Shown here in pieces: positions 38,343-47,118 of a stretch of DNA of 64,000 bases. The position numbers and the translations under genes were made by a program. Position 1 is the stretch's first letter. Each line of letters opens with the position of its first letter. The notes under the pieces are model-generated. The model had not been told where the DNA came from. It saw nothing but the letters and a program-made list of their open reading frames with translations, and ran no database searches. Location of the stretch: positions 744,001-808,000 of the forward strand of contig CAWBOY010000007.1 in the NCBI GenBank assembly GCA_963790585.1, in the 5' to 3' direction. Origin of the DNA: CAWBOY01 sp963790585. GTDB taxonomy: Bacteria > Planctomycetota > Planctomycetia > Gemmatales > Gemmataceae.

Positions 38343-40090
38343 TCCACCGCGTCTACAGCGACTTGGGAGGCTTCAAGGAGTTAACCTTCCGTGAAGGTCT
38401 TAACCTCGTACTCGCTGATAAAAGTCCTGGTGCGACGGATCGACAAACACGCAATGGGGCTGGGAAATCTAGCTTCGTCGAGTTGATCCATTTCCTTACC
38501 GGCGGCAACTGCAACCCTGATTCCATTTTCCGCGTACCGGAGTTGATTGAGGCATCGTTCGGCCTCGACTTCGACCTCGGAGGGCACCGCGTCGCCGTGG
38601 AGCGAAGTGGAACCAACTCGAAGGATGTATTCGTGGCCGGTGGCGAAACGGGCCATTGGCCAGTTACGCCAAAGCAGAAACGGAACTCAACCCGTTTAAC
38701 GATCTCAAATACAAACTGGAAATCCGTTCTCGCTCAATTGATGTTTGGCCTCGCGGATGATGAAGAAGAGGATACCAAGAAGTTTACCCCGACGTTCCGC
38801 TCGTTGTTTGCGTACTTCGCACGCCGTCAGTCCTCTCAAGGGTTTTCCTCGGCGTTTCAGCAGTCGGGAAAACAACTGCCTTGGGATCAGCAGGTTGCTA
38901 TCTCGTATCTCTTGGGGTTGGATTGGAGCATACCGCAAGGCTGGCAAGTCGTTCGGGAGAAAGAGAAAGGGTTGGAAGCAATCCGTAAAGCCGGGGCACA
39001 AGGCGTGTTCGGTGATTTCGTAGGCAAGGCGGCTGAATTGCAAACCCAACTCACCCTGCTCGAAGATCGCCATCGGCAAGCGGTCGAGAGGGTGAACAGT
39101 TTCCGCGTTCTTCCCCAATACAGGGATTTGGAACGCGAAGCGTCGGAGTTGACCCAACGACTCAACCTCTTGGCCAACGAAAACGCCCTTGATCGGCAAC
39201 TTCTTGCGGAACTCGGAAAATCCATCGAATCCGAGACGCCGCCACCGTTGACCGATCTGAACCAGCTTTACCAGGAGGCGGGAGTTTCGCTGCCGGGTGT
39301 GGCGTTGCGTCGGTACGATGAAGTTCAGCGATTTCACGAATCCGTAATCGCCAATCGCCGTTCGTATTTGCAGCAGGAGCAACAAGACGCCCAACGTCGA
39401 ATTGAAGAACGCGAGCGAGAGAAAGGCGAACGCGATAGCCGCCGGGCCGAAATCCTCAACATGCTCAAGACACATGGGGCGTTGGAACAGTTCACGCTCC
39501 TGCAAGGCGAGGTCACCCGCTTGGGTGCTGAGGTCGAAGGACTCCGACAACGGCTCAAGACGGCAGAAGATTTGGAGCGTGGCAAGACAGAACTTGAACT
39601 TGAAAGGGGCCGCTTGCTGACGCGGCTTCGGCAGGACTACCACGAACAGAAAGACCGCATCAAAGCGGCCGTTCTCGTCTTCGGGGAAATCTCCGAAGCG
39701 CTGTACGAAAGCCCCGGAAGCCTGACGATCAGCCCGGAATCGAATGGCCCGAAGTTCGACGTGAACATTCATGCCGCCAAGAGCAAGGGGATTAGCAACA
39801 TGCAAATCTTCTGCTTCGACATGATGATTGCTCGGTTATGTGCGGAGCGAAAGATTGGGCCGGGATTCCTCGTTCACGACAGCCACCTGTTCGATGGCGT
39901 TGATGAACGACAGATTGCCAAAGCACTCGTCATTGGAGCGGATACCGCCAAGCGAATTGGCTGGCAATACATCGTGACTTTGAACTCGGACGCGGTGCCG
40001 CCGGAGTTCGATCCCACACCGTATATCGTTCAACCACGGTTGACCGACGCGACGGAAACCGGCGGGCTTTTCGGAGTGCGATTTGGGTAA
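38339..40090 (+). CDS. ABC-3C system ABC ATPase (DUF2326 family, SMC/RecN-like)
   Basis: 583 aa. The opening MIHRVYSDLGGFKELTFREG is typical of DUF2326 proteins. Walker A is TRNGAGKSSFVELIHFL (39-45 core). A long coiled coil spans roughly residues 205-430 (DAQRRIEEREREKGERDSRR, for example). The C-terminal half closes the ATPase head with QIFCFDMMIARLCAERK and FLVHDSHLFDGVDERQ (Walker B/D-loop, near 510-525). This DUF2326 ATPase is the defining gene of ABC-3C conflict systems, proposed to sense invading nucleic acid and switch on the effector. It is intact, with no frameshift. Confidence 0.88.
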   Translation: MIHRVYSDLGGFKELTFREGLNLVLADKSPGATDRQTRNGAGKSSFVELIHFLTGGNCNPDSIFRVPELIEASFGLDFDLGGHRVAVERSGTNSKDVFVAGGETGHWPVTPKQKRNSTRLTISNTNWKSVLAQLMFGLADDEEEDTKKFTPTFRSLFAYFARRQSSQGFSSAFQQSGKQLPWDQQVAISYLLGLDWSIPQGWQVVREKEKGLEAIRKAGAQGVFGDFVGKAAELQTQLTLLEDRHRQAVERVNSFRVLPQYRDLEREASELTQRLNLLANENALDRQLLAELGKSIESETPPPLTDLNQLYQEAGVSLPGVALRRYDEVQRFHESVIANRRSYLQQEQQDAQRRIEEREREKGERDSRRAEILNMLKTHGALEQFTLLQGEVTRLGAEVEGLRQRLKTAEDLERGKTELELERGRLLTRLRQDYHEQKDRIKAAVLVFGEISEALYESPGSLTISPESNGPKFDVNIHAAKSKGISNMQIFCFDMMIARLCAERKIGPGFLVHDSHLFDGVDERQIAKALVIGADTAKRIGWQYIVTLNSDAVPPEFDPTPYIVQPRLTDATETGGLFGVRFG

Positions 40091-40107
40091 CATGGCTCTT
40101 GTTTATG

Positions 40108-40245
40108 TCAGAAAAATGTGCGCGAATTTCTGACACAATGAGAAGCCGGAAAAGGGGTCGGGTACAGCTCGGCGACGAGGCGATACTCCTCCTCGTCGAG
40201 CATCGGCATGTCCTGCATACAGCGCCAGCAATACAGCCATCGCAT
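40108..40245 (-). pseudogene. Remnant of a small Cys-containing hypothetical gene
   Basis: The minus-strand frame from ATG 40245 reads MRWLYCWRCMQDMPMLDEEE, which resembles the start of a small hypothetical family (YCWRC and PMLDEEE blocks). It degenerates after ~30 codons into repeat-derived sequence (TGTCAGAAA/TTTCTGACA hairpin). I read it as a 5' fragment cut by a repeat insertion. The family recall is from memory and is not certain. Confidence 0.4.
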
Positions 40246-40289
40246 GACCAACACCCTCAAGCGGCACACCTTTTCTAGTCATATCGGTC

Positions 40290-41063
40290 TTAGTACCCAG
40301 CCTGAACGATGGTCGCCGCCGAGCAACCGACCGCGAGGAGGAATTCTCGGAACTCGGTGTTGATGTGTTCGTCGCAGCGGTTCACCAGGAACTCGACATC
40401 CTGAATAACCTTCAGCACGGTGCCACCCTTGTCGAGCGGCTGCGGGGACATGCGGGGGCGGTCGCAGTTGTGGATACAGTCGTGCCGCCGCTGGAAGATT
40501 GTGCGGAACCTCTCCTCGAACTGATCAATCGCAGCTTCCCGCGCCGTGAGCTTGTCCGGATCGGTCATCGCCAAGTAGTCTGTCCGCGAGACGCCAAAGA
40601 GCCGGATCTTCGCGTCCTGTCGGAACATCCAAGCGTCAAACTGGTCGCGGAAGAACTTATGCCCTTTGCGGAAGAACTTGTTGAACAGCGTTTGAACCGC
40701 GGACAGGCTGATAACGTTCTCCCGTTCCATCATCTTCCGCGCGGCCATCCGCCAGCGCCAGTTCTCGTTGTCGTACTTTTCGAGGATGGCGCGGAGGGGG
40801 AACTTGACCTCGTAGACCCATTCCGGGAGCGTGATCGTCGGTTGTCGGCTCTTTGAGTTGGCCGTCGCGGCGATGATGTCCGTGTAGGCATCACAGAAGT
40901 AGGCGTCGAGCGCGCCGACGGCGAACATCCAAGCGCTGCGCAACAGGTCGGAGCGAAGCAGCTTCTCGGCTGCAGTTGCGTGCGGGAGCGGGTCCGCGTG
41001 GATCACGATTGCACTGGCACGCGCAATGTCTTCCGTGAAGTGCAGGAGCGCAGTGGCGGGCAC
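40290..41063 (-). CDS. HEPN-domain protein (RiboL-PSP-HEPN-like), putative RNase
   Basis: 257 aa from GTG 41063, with GGAG six bases upstream. It is all-helical, with LRSAWMFAVGALDAYFCDAY near residue 40 (a typical HEPN first helix) and the catalytic-type motif R193-X4-H198 in RRHDCIHNCDRP. HEPN proteins with this motif cut RNA in abortive-infection and toxin-antitoxin systems. The gene follows 39 bp after a small gene on the same strand (41103-41393). It converges with the ABC-3C operon across 199 bp. Motif seen; RNase activity inferred. Confidence 0.75.
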   Translation of the reverse strand: MPATALLHFTEDIARASAIVIHADPLPHATAAEKLLRSDLLRSAWMFAVGALDAYFCDAYTDIIAATANSKSRQPTITLPEWVYEVKFPLRAILEKYDNENWRWRMAARKMMERENVISLSAVQTLFNKFFRKGHKFFRDQFDAWMFRQDAKIRLFGVSRTDYLAMTDPDKLTAREAAIDQFEERFRTIFQRRHDCIHNCDRPRMSPQPLDKGGTVLKVIQDVEFLVNRCDEHINTEFREFLLAVGCSAATIVQAGY

Positions 41064-41102
41064 GGGTGGACTCCGAAGATGTCGGCTGGTTAGAGTCCGT
41101 CG

Positions 41103-41393
41103 TCAGTCCGCCTCGGCATAGCCGACTACTTGCTCGTTGTAATGAATCTTCTCGCTTTCCTCGTCGTACCAGACGTTCCTGTCTGCCGGGAAAACGACAT
41201 TCCAGAGGTCGACGAGTTCCTCTGTCTCGAGCCCGCTACGGACGTGCCGTGCGAGGTCAGCTGCGGACGGCTCAGCAGACACAGGCTTCTCCGGAAAGAG
41301 TTCGGCGTAGATTTCCGAGAGGACGGTTGGCGTCGCCTTCTCGACGACCCTCGCTAGCCGCTCCGTGGCCTCGTTGGTTGATAACGCCGGCAT
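41103..41393 (-). CDS. Small acidic protein paired with the HEPN gene
   Basis: The start is ATG 41393 (MPALSTNEATERLARVVEKA), 96 aa. It is acidic overall, with EELVDLWNVVFPADRNVWYD in the second half. No domain is recognised. It lies immediately upstream of the HEPN gene in the same direction, the usual layout of antitoxin-toxin pairs. That role is inference only. Confidence 0.6.
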   Translation of the reverse strand: MPALSTNEATERLARVVEKATPTVLSEIYAELFPEKPVSAEPSAADLARHVRSGLETEELVDLWNVVFPADRNVWYDEESEKIHYNEQVVGYAEAD

Positions 41394-41529
41394 ATCTTGC
41401 CTCCGCACCAAACGTGTTCGGACACCAGTCTATGAGTCTATTGTACCTTTTGGCTATGCATGCCGCGACACCTTTTATGCTCCCGGAGCGCGGGCGCTGC
41501 AAATGGATGATTCCGCGGTAGCGCCAATA

Positions 41530-41632
41530 CCAGTGAGCCAGAAAAGGTGGCAGGAACTTTTGTCTCATGTAGAAAAAGGTTCCCGACATTCCTGACAGCT
41601 TTTCTGGTTTGACACCTTTTCTGGTCCCACGT
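41530..41632. repeat. Cluster of AAAAGGTG-type short repeats
   Basis: GCCAGAAAAGGTGGCAGGAA, GTTCCCGACATTCCTGACAG and TTTGACACCTTTTCTGG lie within 100 bp and pair with one another. Similar units occur at 40262-40277, 42296-42318, 42432-42604 and 51556-51570. Confidence 0.6.
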
Positions 41633-41786
41633 TTTGAGCGATACTTATCCAAGTTTCGGAAAAAACATCGCCCCTTGTCGATTTCGCTACGCCTCATTCG
41701 ACAAAAAAGGGTGTCGCGAGGTTTCGCCGCTCGGTGCTGACCTCCGGTCCGGGTCGCAAACCAAAAAACCATAAGGAGTCACAACC

Positions 41787-42161
41787 ATGCGCTTCATGAT
41801 GATCGTCAAGTCCGCCGAGAGATCAGGCTTTCCGCCCAAGCCGCTCATGGACGCCATTGGAAAGCTCTCCGAGGAGGCGACCAACGCCGGCACAATGGTC
41901 GGTAGTGGGGGGCTGGGCCCAACCGCGCCGGGCGCCCGCGTACGGCTTACGCATGGGGAAATCAGCGTGATCGACGGGCCTTTCACCGAGACCAAAGAGG
42001 TCATCGGCGGGTATGCGCAGTTTGATCTTACATCGAAGGAAGAGGCCATCAAGTCGGCCGTCAAGTTTATGGAGCTTCACAAGCAACTCTGGCCAGGCTG
42101 GGAGGGCGAGACCGAAGTTCGCCAGATGTTCGGGCCGGAGGACTTCCCTTGTAATAGCTGA
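41787..42161 (+). CDS. YciI/DGPF family protein
   Basis: 124 aa. Starts MRFMMIVKSAERSGFPPKPL and carries the family signature VIDGPFTETKEVIGGYAQFD (the DGPF motif), then VKFMELHKQLWPGWEGETEV. DGPF proteins have a ferredoxin-like fold and usually sit beside ECF42-type sigma factors; here that sigma gene is 18 kb away (60148-61401). Its function is unknown. AAGGAG precedes the start (AAACCATAAGGAG). Confidence 0.9.
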   Translation: MRFMMIVKSAERSGFPPKPLMDAIGKLSEEATNAGTMVGSGGLGPTAPGARVRLTHGEISVIDGPFTETKEVIGGYAQFDLTSKEEAIKSAVKFMELHKQLWPGWEGETEVRQMFGPEDFPCNS

Positions 42162-42428
42162 CAAGCCCCTCTTCTTCGGAGTACCTCGGAGAGGGGGCGT
42201 GGCTTACACCGGCTGATGAAGATGCTCTGAGCGAAAGCGATGGTCGCTTCCGACGCCAAGAGTGCCATCGACCCGATTTGAACGAGGGAGATAAGGTGTC
42301 AGGAATGCCTGACACTTTTTCTGCTCTGAGGCACTACCAGAACCGCCACCACGGTCGGGGCGGGGTAGGTTGCTGGCCCGCAGCGACCTGTTGGGCCGAT
42401 CGATACTCCTGCCAACGCCGCCGCCGCT

Positions 42429-42604
42429 CGAGCCAGAAAAGGTGGCAAGCCAGAAAAGGTGGCAGGCACGAATGCCATTAAGTTAAGGGAAAATCTGCCA
42501 CCGGGGGCCTCAGAACCTTGGCAAAACGGCGTTTCTCGGTGCCCGAAAAAAGTGGTGCTCCTCGGCTAATTTCCTTAACTTAATGGCATTCGTGGCAGGC
42601 ACCT
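42429..42604. repeat. Inverted repeat element with ATGCCATTAAGTTAAGG arms
   Basis: GGCACGAATGCCATTAAGTT followed by AAGG at ~42463-42486 is mirrored by CCTTAACTTAATGGCATTCG at ~42571-42590. The outer parts are AAAAGGTGGCAGGCAC units. About 130-170 bp, no ORF; a MITE-like or REP-like element. A shorter pair, GTGTCAGGAATGCCTGACAC, lies at 42296-42315. Confidence 0.7.
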
Positions 42605-42642
42605 TTTGTCTCCGCGGACATAAACCCTGAATGTCGCCGTTT

Positions 42643-42945
42643 TCAGATATGCGGAGCTATTTGCAACACTCCGTGGGGCGTCCTGACTACAGACTTCATT
42701 GAGCCTTTTATTGTTTCTAGATCGACGACGTCATTCGGACAAAGGGGGATCAGCCCATGCTTTCGACCTACATAATGGAGCCTCTCCCGATCAGCGAATG
42801 ACTCGATTTCGTAACCTATTAACACAGCGTTCAAGATCTCTGTCGAAAGAAACCATTGATCAGGTTTCACGAATGCGGGGATTTGCATGGCCTCTATTTC
42901 CGTGACAAAAGCCCGCAGGCATTTTTGATAATCTGTTTTCCTCAT
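42643..42945 (-). CDS. Hypothetical protein (100 aa)
   Basis: The start is ATG 42945 with a good GGAGGG upstream. The protein is soluble with mixed alpha/beta composition: MRKTDYQKCLRAFVTEIEAM and DQWFLSTEILNAVLIGYEIE. It ends VRTPHGVLQIAPHI. No family recognised. It lies between repeats and the first ISKra4 copy, so it may be cargo of the island. Confidence 0.6.
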   Translation of the reverse strand: MRKTDYQKCLRAFVTEIEAMQIPAFVKPDQWFLSTEILNAVLIGYEIESFADRERLHYVGRKHGLIPLCPNDVVDLETIKGSMKSVVRTPHGVLQIAPHI

Positions 42946-43051
42946 GAACTGCCACCCTCCTCTTTATTAGGCGCTTCGGTTCGGCATTCGCAATTCACGA
43001 TGTCCCCTATTCCCGCCTGAACCACGAAAAACCGAATGCCGCCGCAGTCAG

Positions 43052-44559
43052 GGGTGAGCAGCTGTTACTTGGGTGGGAAATTCGCATGGTTGCTCGTAAG
43101 CTAAAGGGAAGCTGGAAATCTACTTTGATTCTTCACAAATGGGAGCGAAGCCATGCCTACCCAACCCGCTTCTGCTGTCGCTAACCAAACACGCGAACAA
43201 CGAATCGAAGCCCTTATGAAAGAGCTTCAGCCTCTGGTCGATGCCACGGTTCGCCAGTTGGTGGAGCGGGCGGTCGATGTGCCGGAAGCGCAGGAGTTCG
43301 GTGCCATTGATTTTGAGTTTCGGGACGCGGGGCAGAAGTTGGTCAGCGAGGTCCGGCAAGCCAGTTTGGCGAGCCGGAAAAAAAGGGCTACGTAGGTTGT
43401 AGCGTCACCTGTCCAGACTGCACGTATGCGGCGAAATTTCACTCCTTCCAACAACGTCGGGTCCTGACGATTCATGGGGAGATGCAGGTTCGGCGAGCCT
43501 ATTACTACTGCGGTCGGTGCAAGCAGAGTTTTATTCCCTACGACGACGCGTTGGGGCTCATGGACGAGATCAGTCCGGGACTGGTTCCCCTGGTCTGTTT
43601 GGCCGGGACGCTGTTACCCTTTGCCGACGCAGCCGAGGATGTGCTGAAACGCTTTTCGGGAGTGCGTGTGTCGACCTCGACAGTGCTGCGAACCACGGAG
43701 GGCCAAGGCGAGCGTTTGCGGGCGCAACAAAAAGAAGGGCGGATGGTCGAGCCGATCCAGCCCGAGCCGCACTGGACGGCGTCGCGGCCGCAAGGCCAAC
43801 CGACGGCCTATGTGGGCTTGGATGCGTTCAGCGTGCCGATGCAAGGAGCGGGTGGCGGCAAAGCAGAACATCGGATGTTGTACACGGCGTTGCTGTACAC
43901 ACCGCGGAAAGAGCATACGCGTTACCTGGTCGACTTTGAACTGGATGCGTTAGCGGAGCAAGTACGGTCGCAGGCACGGGGGCTAGGGATCAAGCAGGTG
44001 AGCGAACTGATTGCAGTGACCGACGGCGGCAATGGTTTGGAGGAGGCGTTGCAACGACACTTGGCCGACTATTTGACGACGATATTGGATTGGTATCACG
44101 CCGCCGAACACCTGTGTGACTTCGCGAAGGTTTTGTATGGCCGTGATGAAGAGGCCCGGAAACAGTGGCAAGATCAGGCGAAAGGGATTTTGTATGAGCA
44201 CGGGGGCGAAGCGTTGCTCACCCACTTGCAGACAATCTCGTTGCCCCCGCGTGCGTCGGCGGAAGTTCAGGAGGAGTTGCGGAAACTAATTGGTTACTTC
44301 AAGAACAATCGCCATCGCACCGATTATCCGACGTATCGGAGAAACGGCTGGGACATAGGCAGCGGTCCGACGGAAGCGGGTTGCAAGATCATCGGCGCAC
44401 GCTTGAAGGGATCGGGCATGCGTTGGGTCGAGGATGGAGCGGCCACGGTGGCAGCGTTACGAGCTCTGTATGTCAGCGGCGGCAAAATCTGGGACGGCTT
44501 TTGGTCCCAGCCCCACCGAGCGGCGGCTTGAAAGTCACCCAAGTAAAAGATGCACACCC
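43052..44559 (+). mobile_element. ISKra4-type insertion sequence, copy 1 (1508 bp)
   Basis: The ends are GGGTGAGCAGCTGTTACTTG on the left and the partial inverse (TACTTGGGTG core) on the right, ending GATGCACACCC. A 9-bp target duplication CGCAGTCAG lies at 43043-43051 and 44560-44568. It is nearly identical to the copy at 45439-46947 in the same orientation. It contains one transposase encoded in two frames joined by an A7 tract. Confidence 0.92.
43153..44531 (+). CDS. ISKra4-family transposase, probable programmed -1 frameshift at A7
   Basis: Frame 1 (43153-43395) gives MPTQPASAVANQTREQRIEA and runs to SLASRKKRAT. At AAAAAAAGGG (about 43377-43388) a -1 shift yields KKGYVGCSVTCPDCTYAAKF (zinc-finger CPDC) and continues without a stop to 44531. 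The catalytic part has RRAYYYCGRCKQSFIPYDDA, YVGLDAFSVPM (first Asp), ELIAVTDGGNGLEEALQ (second Asp), ILDWYHAAEHLCDFAK and the terminal NGWDIGSGPTEAGCKIIGAR (Glu). The heptamer is identical in both copies, which favours programmed recoding over error. The total length is ~460 aa. Confidence 0.88.
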
Positions 44560-44590
44560 CGCAGTCAGGTGCAACGGCTGGTTCGCCGCC

Positions 44591-45175
44591 TCACTCGGTC
44601 GATACGCGCAGCACGTCACGGGTCGAGTAAAGCACACTTCGCGCCTCATCTTCTGTGGGAATGACTAAATTCCCATGAACTGCCATGTTTCGGTGAAGCG
44701 CGATGACCTCCATTTTCTCTTTGAGCCCACATGGGAATGTGTACCCCTCTTTGGAAAGCCGATTGATGATGGCGTTCATTCCGGGTTTTGCCGGCTCCTT
44801 CGAGGAATGCACGCCGACCTTCTTCTCGTAGAGCGCACCAAGCACCGTTTCGATGGTCCGCCCACAGAGCGCGATGCAGCCGAGGAAACATGAGTTTTCG
44901 TAGCAGCGCACAGCCTCAGCGTATGACAGGCGAACCAATCGAGTGATGTCATCGGGCAGATATGTGCCCGGAAAAACGTATGCCATGATGCGCTGGGATT
45001 CGAGCCGGCGCCCGTCGTGGCGTTGTATGACGCCGTTTTCGATGACCGGATCAAGTTCGAGCTTGATCACGTAGTCCGGAAAGTCCCAGGAAATCCACTT
45101 GTTCTACGCAAAGTTGGCCTGAACCTCTTCAAACGCAGAGGTGCTCAGCGCCAAGGTGACGGGGATCTTTTCCAT
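44591..45175 (-). CDS. DUF4145-like (HEPN-fold) protein, possible nonsense codon near the 5' end
   Basis: The uninterrupted frame starts at GTG 45070 (159 aa). In the same frame a natural-looking start lies at ATG 45175 (MEKIPVTLALSTSAFEEVQA), separated by a single TAG (45104-45106) followed by NKWISWDFPDYVIKLELDP, so a CAG-to-TAG change probably truncated it. Core motifs are LSYAEAVRCYENSCFLGCIA, CGRTIETVLGALYEKKVG and RNMAVHGNLVIPTEDEAR, with an R-X4-H pair as in HEPN nucleases. DUF4145 domains occur in restriction and abortive-infection proteins. It sits between the two ISKra4 copies. Confidence 0.7.
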
Positions 45176-45438
45176 CCAGGGCTCCGATGTCAGCGAGGGT
45201 CGGTGCGTGTCACTACTTCCCAAAGGAGGATGAGACACGAGTCAAGCGACCGGGGTTCGCGTCCTTCTTGCCGGCTAACTTCTTTTTGACGCGCGTATGC
45301 GCGCCATAGCTTTTGGCGCGCCAGCGCGCCCTAAATCGGCCGAGCCCTCTAGCAAAGGTCTGCACGCCCTGGCAGTTCCATCACTAGAGCACCCGCAATG
45401 GCTGCTGTCAAGCATTCGTGTACCGAGCGAGTCGACGG

Positions 45439-46947
45439 GGGTGAGCAGCTGTTACTTGGGTGGGAAATTCGCATGGTTGCTCGTAAGCTAAAGGGAAGCT
45501 GGAAATCTACTTTGATTCTTCACAAATGGGAGCGAAGCCATGCCTACCCAACCCGCTTCTGCTGTCGCTAACCAAACACGCGAACAACGAATCGAAGCCC
45601 TTATGAAAGAGCTTCAGCCTCTGGTCGATGCCACGGTTCGCCAGTTGGTGGAGCGGGCGGTCGATGTGCCGGAAGCGCAGGAGTTCGGTGCCATTGATTT
45701 TGAGTTTCGGGACGCGGGGCAGAAGTTGGTCAGCGAGGTCCGGCAAGCCAGTTTGGCGAGCCGGAAAAAAAGGGCTACGTAGGTTGTAGCGTCACCTGTC
45801 CAGACTGCACGTATGCGGCGAAATTTCACTCCTTCCAACAACGTCGGGTCCTGACGATTCATGGGGAGATGCAGGTTCGGCGAGCCTATTACTACTGCGG
45901 TCGGTGCAAGCAGAGTTTTATTCCCTACGACGACGCGTTGGGGCTCATGGACGAGATCAGTCCGGGACTGGTTCCCCTGGTCTGTTTGGCCGGGACGCTG
46001 TTACCCTTTGCCGACGCAGCCGAGGATGTGCTGAAACGCTTTTCGGGAGTGCGTGTGTCGACCTCAACGGTGCTGCGAACCACAGAGGGTCAAGGCGAGC
46101 GTTTGCGGGCGCAACAAAAAGAAGGGCGGATGGTCGAGCCGATCCAACCGGAGCCGCACTGGACGTCGTCGCGGCCAGAAGGCCAACCGACAGCCTACGT
46201 GGGCCTGGATGCGTTCAGCGTGCCGATGCAAGGAGCGGGTGGCGGCAAAGCAGAACATCGGATGTTGTACACGGCGTTGCTGTACACACCGGAGAAAGAG
46301 CACACGCGTTACCTGGTCGACTTTGAACTGGATGCGTTAGCAGAGCAAGTACGGTCGCAGGCACGAGTACCTAGGGATCAAGCAGGTGAGCGAACTGATT
46401 GCAGTGACCGACGGCGGCAATGGTTTGGAGGAGGCGTTGCAACGACACTTGGCCGACTATTTGACGACGATATTGGATTGGTATCACGCCGCCGAACACC
46501 TGTGTGACTTCGCGAAGGTTTTGTATGGCCGTGATGAAGAGGCCCGGAAACAGTGGCAAGATCAGGCGAAAGGGATTTTGTATGAGCACGGGGGCGAAGC
46601 GTTGCTCACCCACTTGCAGACAATCTCGTTGCCCCCGCGTGCGTCGGCGGAAGTTCAGGAGGAGTTGCGGAAACTAATTGGTTACTTCAAGAACAATCGC
46701 CATCGCACCGATTATCCGACGTATCGGAGAAACGGCTGGGACATAGGCAGCGGTCCGACGGAAGCGGGTTGCAAGATCATCGGCGCACGCTTGAAGGGAT
46801 CGGGCATGCGTTGGGTCGAGGATGGAGCGGCCACGGTGGCAGCGTTACGAGCTCTGTATGTCAGCGGCGGCAAAATCTGGGACGGCTTTTGGTCCCAGCC
46901 CCACCGAGCGGCGGCTTGAAAGTCACCCAAGTAAAAGATGCACACCC
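45439..46947 (+). mobile_element. ISKra4-type insertion sequence, copy 2 (1509 bp)
   Basis: The ends and direction are the same as in copy 1, with its own 9-bp duplication AGTCGACGG at 45430-45438 and 46948-46956. It is one base longer than copy 1 because of a change in the transposase. The different duplications show that the two copies inserted independently. Confidence 0.92.
45540..46919 (+). pseudogene. ISKra4-family transposase, copy 2, inactivated by a one-base insertion
   Basis: It shares the A7 frameshift signal with copy 1 (SRKKRAT junction). At about 46368 copy 1 has CACGGGGGCTAGGG where copy 2 has CACGAGTACCTAGGG, one base more. This shifts the frame after RSQAR, and the ORF ends at 46507; the catalytic C-terminus continues only in another frame (46386-46919). 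Scattered synonymous differences near 46060-46370 are concentrated in a short block, suggesting local divergence or gene conversion. Confidence 0.88.
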
Positions 46948-47000
46948 AGTCGACGGGCTGGCCTGTCCGGCGGTGGTCCGTGCGAGACAGTAAAGGCGGC

Positions 47001-47083
47001 AGTTCAAATCTTGTCGCCTCGACTGATTCGCAAACTCAAATCCCGCCGCTGGTTGCGAAAGCGACTGGCGACGGGATTTGAAC
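47001..47083. repeat. Members of the TTCAAATCCCGTCG dispersed palindromic family
   Basis: AGTTCAAATCTTGTCGCC at 47001-47018 is followed by a ~49-bp palindrome, CTCAAATCCCGCCG ... CGACGGGATTTGAAC (47035-47083), whose centre is TGGTTGCGAAAGCGACTGG. A close copy of the palindrome lies at 59975-60022. Confidence 0.75.
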
Positions 47084-47118
47084 TTTCACGGCACGGCCCG
47101 GCGACGGGGAGTGGTCAC

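Noticed and set aside
43043..46956. Composite transposon carrying the DUF4145 gene
   Set aside because: Each IS copy has its own different 9-bp duplication, so they inserted separately.
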